64,000 bases of DNA from Parelaphostrongylus tenuis (taxonomy: Eukaryota; Nematoda; Chromadorea; Rhabditida; Metastrongylidae): positions 1 through 64,000 of the forward strand of contig JAHQIW010004483.1 of the NCBI GenBank assembly GCA_019055375.1, written 5' to 3'. Each line of letters starts with the position of its first letter. The first letter of the stretch is position 1. Both the position numbers and the translations under genes were made by a program. Of this stretch, positions 22,236-33,708 are shown one piece after another. The notes under the pieces were generated by a model. That model was not told the origin of the DNA. It searched no databases and saw only the letters and a program-made list of their open reading frames with translations.

Positions 22236-23637
22236 ACGTTAGGGCAGGGATAATTGTCGAGTCGAAAAGGTGGGCACGGAGTCGAATGTTCTTTGTCCTC
22301 TTCACTACATCTTCGATGCTCTTAAACGTTCCCCAAGCCGCTCGTTTCCTCCTGCTCGACTCCAGGGCTAGGTCGTTCATCATGTTGATTTCACGACCTA
22401 GATAGATGTAACTGAAGCATTCGATTGTCGTTCCGTTGAGCGTGTATGGGGCATTAGAAATCCATCCGCTCCTCATGAACATTGTTTTCGTTAGATTCAG
22501 TTGAAGACCAATCTTTCCACAGGCGTTATCGAAATCGGTCAACATTCGTTTCGCTTGGCTGATGTTTGGTGTTATGAGAACGATATCGTCAGCAAAGCGA
22601 AGATGGTTTAATTGTTGACCGTGTATTTTTACTCCCATTTCGTCCCATTCTAATGTTCGCATGACGTTTTGTAAGGTGGCAGTGAATAGTTTTGGCAAAA
22701 TTGTATCGCCTTGTCGAACCCCTCTTCTTACGTCAATGGTGATATTGTTGTAGAATTGAGATATTCTGGTCGTGAAATCTTTATAAAGCTCACGAAGGAT
22801 CATTATGTACCGAGTAGGGACGCCCTGGTAATCCAGAGCCTCTATAACCGCTTCTGTTTCCACTGCATCAAAGGCTTTCCTCAGATCGATGAAAGTGAGA
22901 CAGAGTGGTTGTTTGTACTCTCGTGAGACGTCGATGAGTCTTGTAATCGTGTGGATGTGGTCCATGGTACTAAGTCTTTTCCGGAACCCTGCTTGTTCGC
23001 ATGACTGTCCTTCGTCCAGTGTTTTGTCAATCCTGTTTAGGATGACTCGAGTAAAGAGTTTGTAGACAACGGGCAGCAAGCAGATTGGGCGATAATTCCC
23101 TATGTCATGAAGGTCTCCCTTTTCAAACAACAATACGGTCTTGCTGATTTTCCATTGAATAGGGACCTTGCATTCTGACAAGTAGCGAGTGAAGAGCCGA
23201 GCCAGGGTGTTGATGAGAACTGGCGGCAGATTCTTCGGGTGTTCTGGTCTACTATTGTCTGGACCAAGTGTTGTTCTATTCTTCACCGACGATGTAGTAT
23301 GTCGGATTTTGGATGGGAGGTCCGGTGGAACGACCTGTTCATCCTCTTTCAATTTATATGACGGTAAGAGGACATGGCTAGCGAAGAGATCCGAGAAGTA
23401 TTGGTGGATGATTTTCTCCATAGCCCTTCTCGAAGCTGTAAGTGTCCCGTCAGGGTATCGGAGTGCAATCATCTTGTTCTTATAATTGGCAAAGCCTCGC
23501 TTGGCTTGCGAATGCTCTTCCCAGCTTCTGCAGCTTCTGCCATAACTGCTGCTCGTCCCTCTTTGAGGTCTTCTTTTATCGCTTCTCTGCAGCGTTTCGC
23601 GATTTCGGACGTAAGGTTTCGGATGCCTGTAGCTCAT
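22153..23637 (-). pseudogene. RTE reverse transcriptase, 494-codon open frame (truncated)
   Basis: RNA-templated DNA polymerase of a non-LTR retrotransposon. Motifs in order: YRPICLLPVVYKL (182-194), QAGFRK (215-220), FIDLRKAFD with the first catalytic aspartates (249-257), RRGVRQGD (304-311), FADD (348-351), NLTKTMFM (381-388) and YLGREIN (412-418). About the first 45 residues are out of frame: the frame holding CREAIKEDLKEG upstream joins by a frameshift near 23490. The end at AVEGRC is premature. Compared with 11780, where the same site reads CCTTTCG, one base is missing here (CCTTCG, near 22166), and the C-terminal domain continues in another frame at 22235-21891. The catalytic core looks intact, but the full polyprotein cannot be made. 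Confidence 0.85.
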
Positions 23638-23639
23638 GC

Positions 23640-24640
23640 GATTCCACGTTGACGTATCAGCTCAAGTGTCTGTAGAGACAAGCGTTTCCTCGTGACTTTA
23701 GGACTCTCGGCTTTCATAGCGCTAACGTTAAGATATTCAACGAGGCAGCTGCATCCTTCGTCGATTTGTCGACAGCGGTATCTTCCCAAGACACGGCTAA
23801 TGATTTGAATACATCCTAGTTTATGGCAATTCTGGGGTTTCATTGTCTGAATTTAGCGGCTTCCTCTCCTTTCATCGGAGAACGGAACGTCGTGCGAATG
23901 ATGCCATGGTCTGATCCCGTGTGGAACATAGGAAGAACTGCGACATCGCTCAGGGAAAGCCTTCGATTCAATTAGATGTGGTCTATCTCGTTATGGTACT
24001 CACCATTCGGAGACTCCCACATTCATCGTTGAGAGCAAGGCTTTTGGAACTGTGAGTTACCATGAATGGTTTGGGTCGCAATGATAAACTCAGATAACCT
24101 CTCACCCTGTTCATTCCATTCTAGTCCGTGGGTCCCAATGTGGTGTTCTTAAGAGTTCTTCTAGGTCCAATTTTTGCATCAAAATCTCCGACAATGACTT
24201 TGAAGAATGTATTATCTTCTCTGAAGAATTTTTCGAGGTCCTTAAAGAACGCTTCGACTTTGCCTTAGTCATAGCTTGATGTTGGCACGTAAGCAACGAA
24301 GATGGTCAAGGCCGGCATTGAACCACACGTTTTAGCCGTAATCGTCCGATAGGGGATATTAGTTGTTCAAATGAATCGATGTTCACGATCAAATTCGAGT
24401 TGACGAGGACGCTAACGCCGCCGACACCTCTGCTATTGCATGTTCCAAGAATCTTCTTCGTTGGCATAAACAGCGTCAAAAGGACGATTTTCTCGTCTCA
24501 GTCACGCCAGTTGTGCCTTACCTTATCGCTCTTGCTTGAATCAATAGATCTTTTATGGCTAATTCGTGAGCACGTGTTATTGCTCTGTAGGTACAAATCG
24601 TCTCTTTGGCTCGTTTCGGTTTTGACAGCCTAGTTTGGCT
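23640..24640 (-). pseudogene. RTE apurinic-type endonuclease, decayed
   Basis: In sense orientation the order is ETICTYRAITRAHELAIKDL (24600-24540), then REN-PFDAVYANEED, RGVGGVSVLVNSNLIV, VAYVPTSSYD, KVEAFFKDLEKFFRED, VIVGDFDAKIG, and a segment leading to SRDQTMASF where a SDH-type motif is expected. These are the hallmarks of the target-nicking endonuclease that precedes the polymerase in RTE elements. At least four frameshifts break it. Confidence 0.75.
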
Positions 24641-24954
24641 CCGAGATTTTAGCAGCCTCTCCGTACTCATCCTACCCAGCGCTGCGGTACTGGGGGCTCC
24701 TTCAAGGTCAGGGGAATAAGGCTCATATTTATTGCTGTTTCTAGCATTTTGATACTCAACGTATTGCTTGCTAGACTCTAAACGTAGAGGCTGGGTACCC
24801 ACGAGTTTCTCGCTAGTCTCTCTCGGAGGATTGAGAGAGACTTATTTGTTGAAGGCGACTCAGGATATTGGCCAATTTGACGCGTGGTGGCAGAGTTTTG
24901 TGAAATCGGCGCTGCAGAAGCAGGGTACTCCCTTGCAGATTAGTTAGTGTGTTT

Positions 24955-25560
24955 CCAGAAATCGCTACTTTTTCCCTATCAACACCCATATTCAAGAAGA
25001 CGTATCTTTCATTTCTTTATGACGTTTTAGTAGGTTTTCAATAGCTTGAACATCGAGAATTTAAAGAATTTATCTCATTTTTCAAATGGTTTTTTATAAT
25101 ATTATGCAAAATTAAAGTAAAATTTTCTCTTGCATTTAGGCATCTTTTGCTGAACATCAACTTTCATTTAGATATTCAGTAACCATTTGATAGTACAATT
25201 TTCAACGATCTCAGTGATAAACTTGATTTTTGGAGGAGACGTTTCATTGCGCTGTTACAGGTAGAAAATCATTGACTTCCAACTTGACGTCTTGCCAATC
25301 GTGGAGCGCAATTTACACGTAGCGTGCTTTGCACCTCGAATGTAAAACCCATTATCCTTTTAGCTGTAACAACTATTCAGAAGTCTTTCTCAAAAATCAA
25401 GCATTTTATTTAAATCGCTAAGATATGCGCCACCGAATGGGTGTGAAAACTTGAGAGAAAAATCGTGTCTAGCAAAGAAATATTCAAGTGCAAAACACAA
25501 TTATGTTCCTTTTGTTACAGCTCGCAAAGAGACTTTTTTCAAAAGACAAGCTCGTTTCGT
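24955..25560. other. AT-rich stretch with diverged family P motif
   Basis: No gene seen. AGTAACCATTTGATAGTAC near 25180 resembles the family P terminal motif. The rest is unrecognised. Confidence 0.35.
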
Positions 25561-25685
25561 GATTATCTTTGCTTCAGCAAACACGAGGTTGTTAATACAC
25601 GTTCATTTTGTGTTATTTTGTTTTGTATTTTTGTACGAAATAAACGTGCATTAACATCTTCGTGTTGGCTGAAGCAAAGATAATA
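25561..25685. mobile_element. Short fold-back element FB-D
   Basis: TTATCTTTGCTTCAGCAAAC at the left and its near-exact reverse complement at 25663-25685 close a hairpin with arms of about 55 bp and a short loop. Both arms continue through ACACGAGGTTGTTAATACACG and CGTGCATTAACATCTTCGTGT. Non-coding; probably a MITE. Mirror copy 53330-53454. Confidence 0.85.
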
Positions 25686-26564
25686 ATGGAATATTTCAAC
25701 AATGTCAAAGTTAATCGATAGCCGCTCTGGTAACGGTAAGCACATTACTGAATTTCTCGAGATTTAAGCTATCGAATGGTTATTGAGCACGGCTTGATGT
25801 TAATGTTGCAAGATTCATCCACATACCGGTGGAAGGTATACGCTCTGGACGTGAAAGATAATCTTAAATTCAGTATAGTAGCGCAATAAAGAGATTTCTT
25901 GAATAATCAGAAATAGTGTGCTATCGAAAAATTAAGAAACTTCTTGAGGAAAAGCTTTGTTCATCGAAAAATGCATAAGTGTTAGATAACATTTTCTCTT
26001 CACTGTTACACCGTAATTCAAGATCTTCAAAAAAATAAAGCACACCTTTTCAATTTTTCAGTCTTTAAGGTATCAAATAACTACTAGAATGTCTCGAAGA
26101 GGGGGAAAAATACGCTTTTTTAATATGGGTGCTGATAGAGGAAGTACCGTATCATACGCAATAATGAATGCGCGTTCTTCCTACACTTACTCGAACTATA
26201 AAATGGAGTTACCTCCATGTAGACTCTATTAGAAATGTTTGGTTGTGGAAGATGTGCTCTCAAGCTACATTCGAGCACGGAGCTATACAAATGCACAATA
26301 GAAGTTGTAAGTTTGTTTATTTTTTTTGCAAGAACGCGGTATTATCGCTGTAAAATGAAGGATTTTAAAAGAAGTTATTACTCTTTATAAGGAACTTTTG
26401 TAAAAGATTCATTCATGATAATTCCTTTTTTTTTGCATCACGATAAGATACCTTTGAGCTATAGAATTTATCCACAAGTACCAAAAAACCACCCCTGACG
26501 TAAAAGCGGTTGGGCAACATTACAGGCAGAAATGTAAACTTGTTTTCGCTTTTACAGGGCCAAA
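25686..26564. other. No gene; scattered family P motifs
   Basis: TAAGCTATCGAATGGTTATTG near 25766 and AAGGTATCAAATAACTACTAG near 26068 look like worn ends of family P copies. Nothing else recognised. Confidence 0.4.
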
Positions 26565-26820
26565 TGGTAACCTTTCAAAAACCATTTATATCATCAGAAT
26601 TCTCGATATTTGGGCTATCTAACTAACTCTAATAAAACTTTGGTAGCGAGAAATATCGAAGCCCCAACCGAGCAAAGTAAGAAAATTGAGTGTGAAGCAT
26701 AACTGATTTTTGCTACTGCAATATAATAAGAAGTCCTTTTCTAAAACCGAACAGATCTTTGAAACAGCAGAGATCTAAGCCTTTGAATGATTGTTTTTCT
26801 GAGAAAAAGCTTTTATACAC
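26565..26820 (+). repeat. Dispersed repeat family P copy
   Basis: Shares GAGTGTGAAGCATAACTG (26687), AAGTCCTTTTCTAAAACC and TAAGCCTTTGAATGATTGTT with the reverse complement of 11150-11345. Mirror copy about 52194-52449. Confidence 0.6.
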
Positions 26821-26933
26821 CGAGAAAGGCTTTGCAACATTTGTGCACCCCACGTGGTACACGTCGTCCCTTAGGGTTGAAATGCCTCTCGATGGCTTAG
26901 TGATCTATCGAGTCAGTGTTGCTGTCCTTCCAG

Positions 26934-27067
26934 ACATGTCTGGTGCAAATTCACCAACCTCGGTAATACGCAAGGCTTGGTGCGCCTCATGCTCGTGATC
27001 AAACCACCGGCCATCGCATGATCAGTTGTGCGCCGCAGTTCACTTCTAATCACTGCGCCACACGCGC
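26934..27067 (-). mobile_element. tRNA-derived SINE
   Basis: On the minus strand the element starts GCGCGTGTGGCGCAGTGAT. TGGCGCAGTGAT lies at tRNA position 8 as an A box, and GGTTTGATCAC 55 bases later fits a B box. These internal RNA polymerase III promoter boxes, without a complete tRNA cloverleaf, suggest a tRNA-derived SINE head. The 3' extent is uncertain. Mirror copy 51947-52080. Confidence 0.55.
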
Positions 27068-27109
27068 TAATTATGAGCGTAATATGAAGGATTTGAAAAG
27101 GCAAGTTTT

Positions 27110-27780
27110 AAGAAAAACTGACGGTCACGCGCTTGCCATTCGCTTTTGTTCATCGTAGTAACGCAGCTCCAAAGTACGCCTGCGGTCAATTGCAGAACGA
27201 ATTGAAAAAGTGGTGGTAAACCGCGCTCTCAGTACGCTACCGTGTTTTTCGATCACACAAAAGCCTCTCAGATCAGAGGTCTCCATGCGCGTATTCTGAA
27301 GAGCCGATGATGACAGTCATATCTAAACGATAATCTAATCCTATGTCAGATATCCTGTCGATCCATTATGATTTAATTCCAAAAGAATTTTCGATTGCTT
27401 CACTAGAAGAGGTGGTGATGAAGTGACTGTATCTGATAAACACCTTAACATAGGATGTGACATAAAACGAGAGGTACCTGTAGAAGCTGCATTACTTTAT
27501 CATCAAACTCACGCCCGAGACAGCATTTTCGCAGTGCAAGCGGAAAAGTGTTCTTTCTTGAGGAATGTTCTCCGCCTGTTCGAATGCTGTCTAAAATTAC
27601 TTGCATGAGGGAACGACGTAAATATAGGAATGGCGCCGAAAGAATAACACTCAGAATCTATTTTTTTCTTATTTTCTGGAGAGTTTAGTGTTTTCGCTAT
27701 CTATCAAAAACTCGTTTCCAGCAGATCAATACACGCTATGGATTCAAACATATTACGAAAAGAAACAGAAATTAAAAGGA
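27110..27780. repeat. Diverged paralogue of 14480-15050 and the 15700-15800 segment
   Basis: Collinear homology with 14480-15050: both contain CATCGTAGTAACG or CGTCGTAGTAACG, AAACCGCACTC or its variant, GCGGAAAAGTGT near 27540 and 14935, and CCGTTTCCAG-type sequence near 27715 and 15770. It belongs to the same old duplication as relics K1 and K2. No protein recognised. Confidence 0.6.
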
Positions 27781-27794
27781 TACTTTTTCGGTTT

Positions 27795-28425
27795 AGCCGC
27801 TCCGAGGTGTCATTGATATTATTTATTGAATATCAGCGAAGCGTATCAAAATACAGTTAGCAATGCAGCATGAATAATACAACAGTCGTGGTGGCTTACG
27901 TTTCGGCAAGGTTCGCTATTTTCAGAGCCTTGAAAGGTCAAACTGATTGACAAATTATTTGATCAAAGGGCTTCAAAACAACAGCAGAAAACTTAAGAAA
28001 TGAATTTTTGGGTCGCATAGGAAAAACTTCATTTTAAAAACACTCACAGCCTATGGGTATAGGTCTTGCAACTAATCATTGAAGACGTGCCACTTGGAAT
28101 TTGTACTCAGACTCCAAGTGTCAGGTCTTCAATGATAAGTTGAAAGACCTAGAACATCTGAGCGGTGAACGTTTTTTAAAATGAAGTTCTTCCTATGCGA
28201 TCCAAAAATTTATTTCTTACGTTTTCCGCTGGGGTTGAAAGCCTTTGATTTAAGAATTTGAAAATCAGTTTGACCAATCTAGAATCTGAAAATAGCAAAC
28301 CTTACCGAAACGTAAACCACCATGACTGTTGTAATATTCATGCTGCATTATTAACTGTATTTTTATACGCTTCGCTGATATTCAATAAATAATATCAATG
28401 GCACCTCGGAGTGGCTAAACAGAAG
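27795..28425. mobile_element. Large fold-back element FB-C
   Basis: Two inverted arms of about 310 bp meet near 28110. The outer ends read TTAGCCGCTCCGAGGTGTCA and TGGCACCTCGGAGTGGCTAA. The centre itself is a strong hairpin built from GAAGACGTGCCACTTGG and CCAAGTGTCAGGTCTTC. AAAAGGATAC flanks it on both sides (27776 and 28489). Non-coding, inserted in relic K2. A half copy is at 34978-35320 and the mirror copy at 50589-51219. Confidence 0.9.
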
Positions 28426-28439
28426 AAGGTATTCATTTA

Positions 28440-30300
28440 TTCAAACTATGCAGAAGTTAACAGATAGTCGGTCCCGGGATTTAATGCAAAAGGATACTCT
28501 GATTAGGATTGCGAGATCATTGTAATTCATATCTTTTGTCGCCATCAGCATATGTTCGGGCAAACATTAACATTTGAACATACATGAACTGCTGGTTCCA
28601 GCTGAAAGCCTAAGTAATGCGAATCATCACTGCCCTCTCAACTGAAAATGAGCGGTAAAGACGGGATAGTAGTCAGCTCACTTTTAGACACCATGGCGTT
28701 CAATTTGACGTACTGAATGCGTGGTGTCCACTCAGGATAATTTCGAAGATTGTTCAAGAACTGCACAGTTTTTACACTCCAGTCTGAGCGTTTTTCCTAT
28801 CAAAGAGAAGCACTTTAATCTATTGCAAAAAAATTCGCATAAGCGACTAACGTAGGTGTAAATGAGAAAGGCCAATACTTGCTTCAAATACCAAGCAGCA
28901 CTGAAGTTTATGTGCAAAATAATTTTTCTGCTATTTAGGTATAACACTGATGGGTAGAATCACATACATGTTTATTTCCACATACAAACTCGCGAGGGAT
29001 TAATGGCATCGTCAAGATACATCTGAAGCGCATAGTTTCAAGAACAAGTATTTTTTTAATAAACAGAAATGATTCAACATTCGCAAGATGATAAAAGGAG
29101 ATCAACTTCACATAATCAATATAAACCGACAACTTCAAATTAGCAGAGAAGGCATAGCATTCCATCAACTGAAGAACTCAAATTTAATGGAGAGTGAACA
29201 TCTATTATATGTTCTGAAAAGCATAGATCGAACAGTTGGCTATCTTAATAGTTCAGAATTGGACAGTGCACTCTGAACTATGCCGCTGTTGAAGTGAAAG
29301 CAATGAATAGACAAATTATCCGACAACCTTTAGATAAATTGCCTCATTTTGTCTGTTTTCGAATATTTTCACTGCATATTAATATGGCAATTAAGTGCTT
29401 GATCCGTTGCTAATGCAATGAAATGAGCTGATTTGACAATTATTCTTTCCTGTTGCTTGTTGGTCGCTGATGATTTTGCAGAATGTCGAAAATAGATCTC
29501 GTTTGGAGTTTCTTGATTTCTATTGAAGTGGCCTGCGTGATGCAGAAAATGCATTCACTTCTCCACGTGGAATCTTTGATAAAAGCCGAGGAATGAAACG
29601 CGCATTATGGGACCTATGATTCCTCGACCTCTACGAAGTCACTTCCTATTCAGATCTATGCCAATGTATAGGTCCAAGTGAACTTGAATTCAACACGCTG
29701 GAATTGACAGTTTGTCTCCAAAGATCGTTACTGCGAATTTTATGAGAGGACTATCGGCGACTGTTTTGATGAGCAGTTGAATGAACGCACAACTCCGCGT
29801 AACCTTTATCCATTGATTGATTATCCCACCTTTAGCCTACAGGTCGAAAACTCATTTATAGAGAGTTGTGGAAAGAAGTTCAAATCACATATTACGGAGG
29901 CGATCTGCAGTTCCCACCGAAACAGACGATCAAATTATCTCACGCTGCCATATGTACGCTAAGATGTGGATCTGAGACGTGATATAGCTGTGCCAAAAAT
30001 TGAGCAATAGGCTTTAGCGATTGAGTTTCACATGTCAAATGAACAACAACATTAGGTGATGAGAGTTTTACATGAAGACTTTTGATGAATACGACAACGC
30101 GCTACAAATGCTTCGAAAGAGCAGAAAATTGTGGAAAACACGAAAACTCTAGAGTGAGAAACTGATAGGTTGCTTCTGTTACCTCGAATCACTCGATGTA
30201 TACTGAAGTTGGTAAAGATGAACTATATGCAGATTTAGATTAGGAGAAATAGCGTGTTCTTTGAAAACTTATCCTACTGTGAGCTTATCCTACTTATCCT
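28440..30300 (-). pseudogene. Unrecognised gene-like relic K2
   Basis: Diverged paralogue of K1 with the same block order. An exon-like block after a TTTGATAG acceptor (28800-28668, minus) reads EKRSDWSVKTVQFLNNLRNY, PEWTPRIQYVKLNAMVSKSE and LTTIPSLPLIFS, then stops. LPEHMLMATKDMNYNDLAIL follows near 28560-28500. On the opposite strand 29777-29962 is open (RNLYPLIDYPTFSLQVENSF) and also has a decayed counterpart in K1 (17100-17340), so the true coding strand is not settled for that part. Confidence 0.4.
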
Positions 30301-30701
30301 ACTTATCCTACTGTACTATAAGCGAGATAAGAAAAAGAGCGTGTAAATGTGTGAAATATAATTTTAATTTGAGTTTACAGCGTTATGGAAGGATGCTCTA
30401 AAAAACCAGCAATGTGGAGCTCTAGCAAGAGATTTAAGTTTTCGAATGATTATTAGCACTCCCAGGAAAAAATCTTGTTTAGCAAGTGAGATCGAATATT
30501 CATTTGGCGTGCCGTCTAACAGATGAGTACCGTTACTTCTTCAAATTCCATTCTTTGTTGAAGACAAAATTTCATTCATTCATGGGAGAGGTCCGGATTC
30601 ATTACGAAACCGCAACGATGTGAAGATTATGCGCTCCAGTCGTAAGATCGTTCACGCCAACTGCTGCGAGAGCGACTAGTGCGACGCTGCTTCCCGCTTC
30701 G

Positions 30702-31616
30702 ATGGCCGCACGGCACACGCCGCTGCCGCACGGCGAGCGCGGCGTGTTCGATTATCTGCGAGACCTAATCGGCCACCCGCTCCTGACTCTGCTCCGGCTA
30801 TGTGAGTAATTTCTCTTCTAAATAGTTTCTTCCAGTTCATGATTTGTAGTAAATGATTTATAGATAAGTACCGAGCAGGAGAAGATTTCCTCCAGAGGAA
30901 GAAGCGCAGATTCGCTGGGTCAAAATGATGACCCTCACCTAAACGAATCACTCGGTGAACACTATGAGACGCTTGCTAATACTGACGCCGTGGTTAGCTG
31001 GCGAACTGCATGCTTCCGCACAGGGTCTCACCATTCATTGTGTTGAAAGGTTACTTTTTCACGGAATCGCATATTGTTTAGAAGAATTTATTGCCAGGAA
31101 ATGTGTTTTAATTCAAGTTATGGCAAAGCCGAAGAAATGACAGGAAGGCAAGTCAGAAACGAAAATTCAAATTGTCCCTAACGTGGCGCACCTGAGTAAG
31201 TTTTCAATAGCCTTTATTCCAATTTATCTTTACAGGTTGTGATTTCCAAGAGTGATTTTCTGCTCTACAACCAAATGTGCTGTCCCCTATATGAAATGCA
31301 GGTTTTAAGATCGTCCTCAGAGGAATGGCCGGTCACGAACATGGTAAGAAAGTGGCGAAGCAAGATAGGAACAAGTATGTGCCCTTTGATGATTTTGGTG
31401 TCAAAACAAGATTTTGGCGTGGTTCTCATGGTGTTTGTGATCCTATTCGGGCCATTTTGTTTCCAGTACATTCTATGTTTTCCTCAACAGGAGGGTGAAG
31501 ACGCCGCTGTGATCGTTAACAAGCAACTGATCAAAAAGCACTCTGACGCGTCACACCCAGCTGCGTTATTCATACGCCCATCTTATAACAAGGAAAACTT
31601 TTTCCCAATGCTATAG
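30702..31616 (+). pseudogene. Unrecognised locus G, copy B
   Basis: The first exon candidate 30702-30801 (MAARHTPLPHGERGVFDYL, donor GTGAGT) is kept. The middle block after 30869 reads EEEAQIRWVKMMT in one frame and a longer open SLGQNDDPHLNESLGEHYET in another. The last exon starts at 31491 (EGEDAAVIVNKQL), but one extra base near 31595 shifts the frame and a TAG follows, so the ending AMLKYMLS of copy A is lost. This copy is probably dead. Confidence 0.35.
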
Positions 31617-31971
31617 AAGGATGGCAGAAGATACACTGCCAGCAATGCTCAAGTACATGTTAAGTTAATGCTTCTATATTTAGCCTATATGTAAACCCTA
31701 AGACATAGAGCTTGTTGATTACTTGAGCACTTTGCTGTTTTGATTCTCGTTTAACTGTTCATCTCTCGCTATTGTTTTGATTCTCTTTAACTGTTCATCT
31801 CTCGTTCACCTAAATTATCAACTGTTCATGATTACTGGTTTTTTAGTGTAACTTTTTGTTGATGGATGTTGATTGTACACGTTTTTGTTGGTTGAATAGA
31901 TGTTTTATGCAGAAATTCTATACATTCAATGAAGTGTTTGAGCAATATTTGTACGCATCTGTTCTAGAGAA

Positions 31972-32560
31972 CTATTCCTCAAATATATGATTACGACCTC
32001 TATTAATGTTTATTCCGGCTAGGCACTGAAACACACTGCTAATAACTTTCTCCCAGAAATTCCTCTGCTTAAGCATTTTCTTGGGAGACTCATCTTCACT
32101 GGTAGTCAGAGACTCAGCAAAGTTTCCATTCGATTCTCTCTCGAGCATTTGTCCTCTATTGAGGTGTTCTGCTTCGAGCATGATGACGTGCACGAGGTCC
32201 ATTCCGTGATCATCTACTCTTTGTCATTGGTGCATGCAGATGATGACGTTGGTCACAAAAACGTGTCCATTCTTTGAAAGGTATTCCATGAGAGCGCTTC
32301 CAATTGTTGGAGTTTACTTGATTGCTCTTTTCGTCTGTTGTTATCTGTTCATTTATTATGTGATCGGCTCATCTGTGTCCGCTATCAATGCACGATTTAC
32401 ATAATTTTGAAGACGGAATAGTTTTTCGAAGATCTGAGAAGAGTAGCCCGGCTAAACTTTGTGAGTGCCGACTAAATTTGACGAGACGTCGTTCAAGTGA
32501 TTTGTGAGCAGTGTGCAGATTTCTGACAATGTTCAACATCAGTTCACGTCTATGCTTCAC
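31972..32560 (-). pseudogene. Unrecognised minus-strand open frames within copy B
   Basis: Counterparts of 8649-9313. They contain HKSLERRLVKFSRHSQSLAG and MLERESNGNFAESLTTSEDE. Open in both copies, with no known motif. Confidence 0.3.
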
Positions 32561-32819
32561 GACGGAGCGTTGGGAGGACTATTGATTAGAAGAGGTGAGC
32601 ACGGAGTTTGAGGCGGGATTTCTAGCCAATAGCTCCTTTGACAAGCCCGACTGCCGCTTATGCTACTCTCCTTCTTTTGTCCAATTCTTCATTTTCTTTT
32701 CAATGTTTATTGGGCGTTTAAGGTACACGTAAGAGATGGTCTATGTAATCAGAGGAGTATCCAGTCTTATGCAACAAACATTCTAACCGACCATTTCAAA
32801 ACCTCGCTTAAGACCAGTA

Positions 32820-33362
32820 TAATCTGTTAATGTATTTTGAGCCTTTCATGACGTCATTATGGACACTTATAAATTCAGAAATGTGTTTTGGTATTACATC
32901 CTCGTCAGTTGCGCAGTGCCTTTTCGTTCGGTCAACTTCTCGGGGATTTACCTCTCTAAGGAAGGAATCGGCGAGGAACTTTTCACACATGACTTGCGGT
33001 GAAAGAATCACCGTGGCGTTCTATCAAAGTGCCCAGTGTGATTGTCAGATTACACTGTTTATGAACAATGATTCAAAATAGGCAGTTGCAATGACATATG
33101 CCCACGCAACAGCCAATACGGCATGCAATCGACCATTAGTCACACTCGGCACTTTGAAAGAGCGCCACCGTGATTGTTTCACCCTACGTCGAGTGTAAAA
33201 AGGTCGTCGTCGATAGCTCTATGAAGGGCTAGATCCCCGAGGTATTGAGTGAGCGAAAAGCCACCGTGTGAGGGACTAGGCTGGAAGGCCGAAACACTTG
33301 CCTTGCACTGTATAAGTGCCCACAACAGATCTCATAGAAGGTTCAGAATACATTGTCAGATT
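32820..33362. repeat. Inverted exon-like pair FB-E, copy B
   Basis: Same arrangement as 9508-10050. The 67-codon minus frame (33011-32808) encodes the identical peptide, with only synonymous base changes against copy A. About eight differences were counted by eye over about 500 bp. Confidence 0.65.
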
Positions 33363-33664
33363 GACATTCGCACCATTTTTGCTATTTCAGAGTTCCGCTA
33401 GTCATTCGATAGCTTGAATCCAAAAAGGTTGAAGGTGGATTTTTGAACTAAAAATGCCCTTCCATTGCACTGCAGCGGTATAAGTAATATCACGTTGCAC
33501 ACTTAGAGTGTTTTTTACTGAGCAGAGCTTTTTCCTACACTTTTAGAGTCATCTAAATCTCGTCGATTGCAGTGGTATATTTAAGTTCTGAGAGGCCCTC
33601 TGAGAGCGCTATTGCAGCCAAAAAAATGTTCATTCTCGGCGCGAAATATCGCTGGTCTCTCAAA

Positions 33665-33708
33665 CTGCGCCGTGCGCAGCGATCTCAACGCCCCCTCGAA
33701 GGGGCGTT
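33665..33708 (+). ncRNA. Candidate structured RNA hairpin pair, copy B
   Basis: Both stems and loops are identical to 10352-10395. Confidence 0.35.

Larger units (their letters stand above)
21784..24954 (-). mobile_element. RTE-type non-LTR retrotransposon, nearly full length
   Basis: About 3.2 kb, the usual size for RTE elements, on the minus strand. The 5' leader starts near 24954. A decayed apurinic endonuclease follows at about 24640-23840, with VGDFDAKIG near 24190 and a later DHI-type segment. Next are a linker and the reverse transcriptase at 23637-22153, then a C-terminal domain ending in DDQPDNR and TGA near 21795, almost at the element's end. The tail GGTGATACAGGTGA may be the short terminal repeat typical of the clade. 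Several frameshifts inactivate it. The mirror copy is 54060-57230. Confidence 0.85.

Noticed and set aside
22153..23637. Reverse transcriptase as an active enzyme or host gene
   Set aside because: Catalytic motifs are present, but the frame is broken on both sides by frameshifts and the endonuclease upstream is ruined.
26934..27067. Functional tRNA gene
   Set aside because: Box A and B match, but a full cloverleaf with paired acceptor and anticodon stems could not be drawn.
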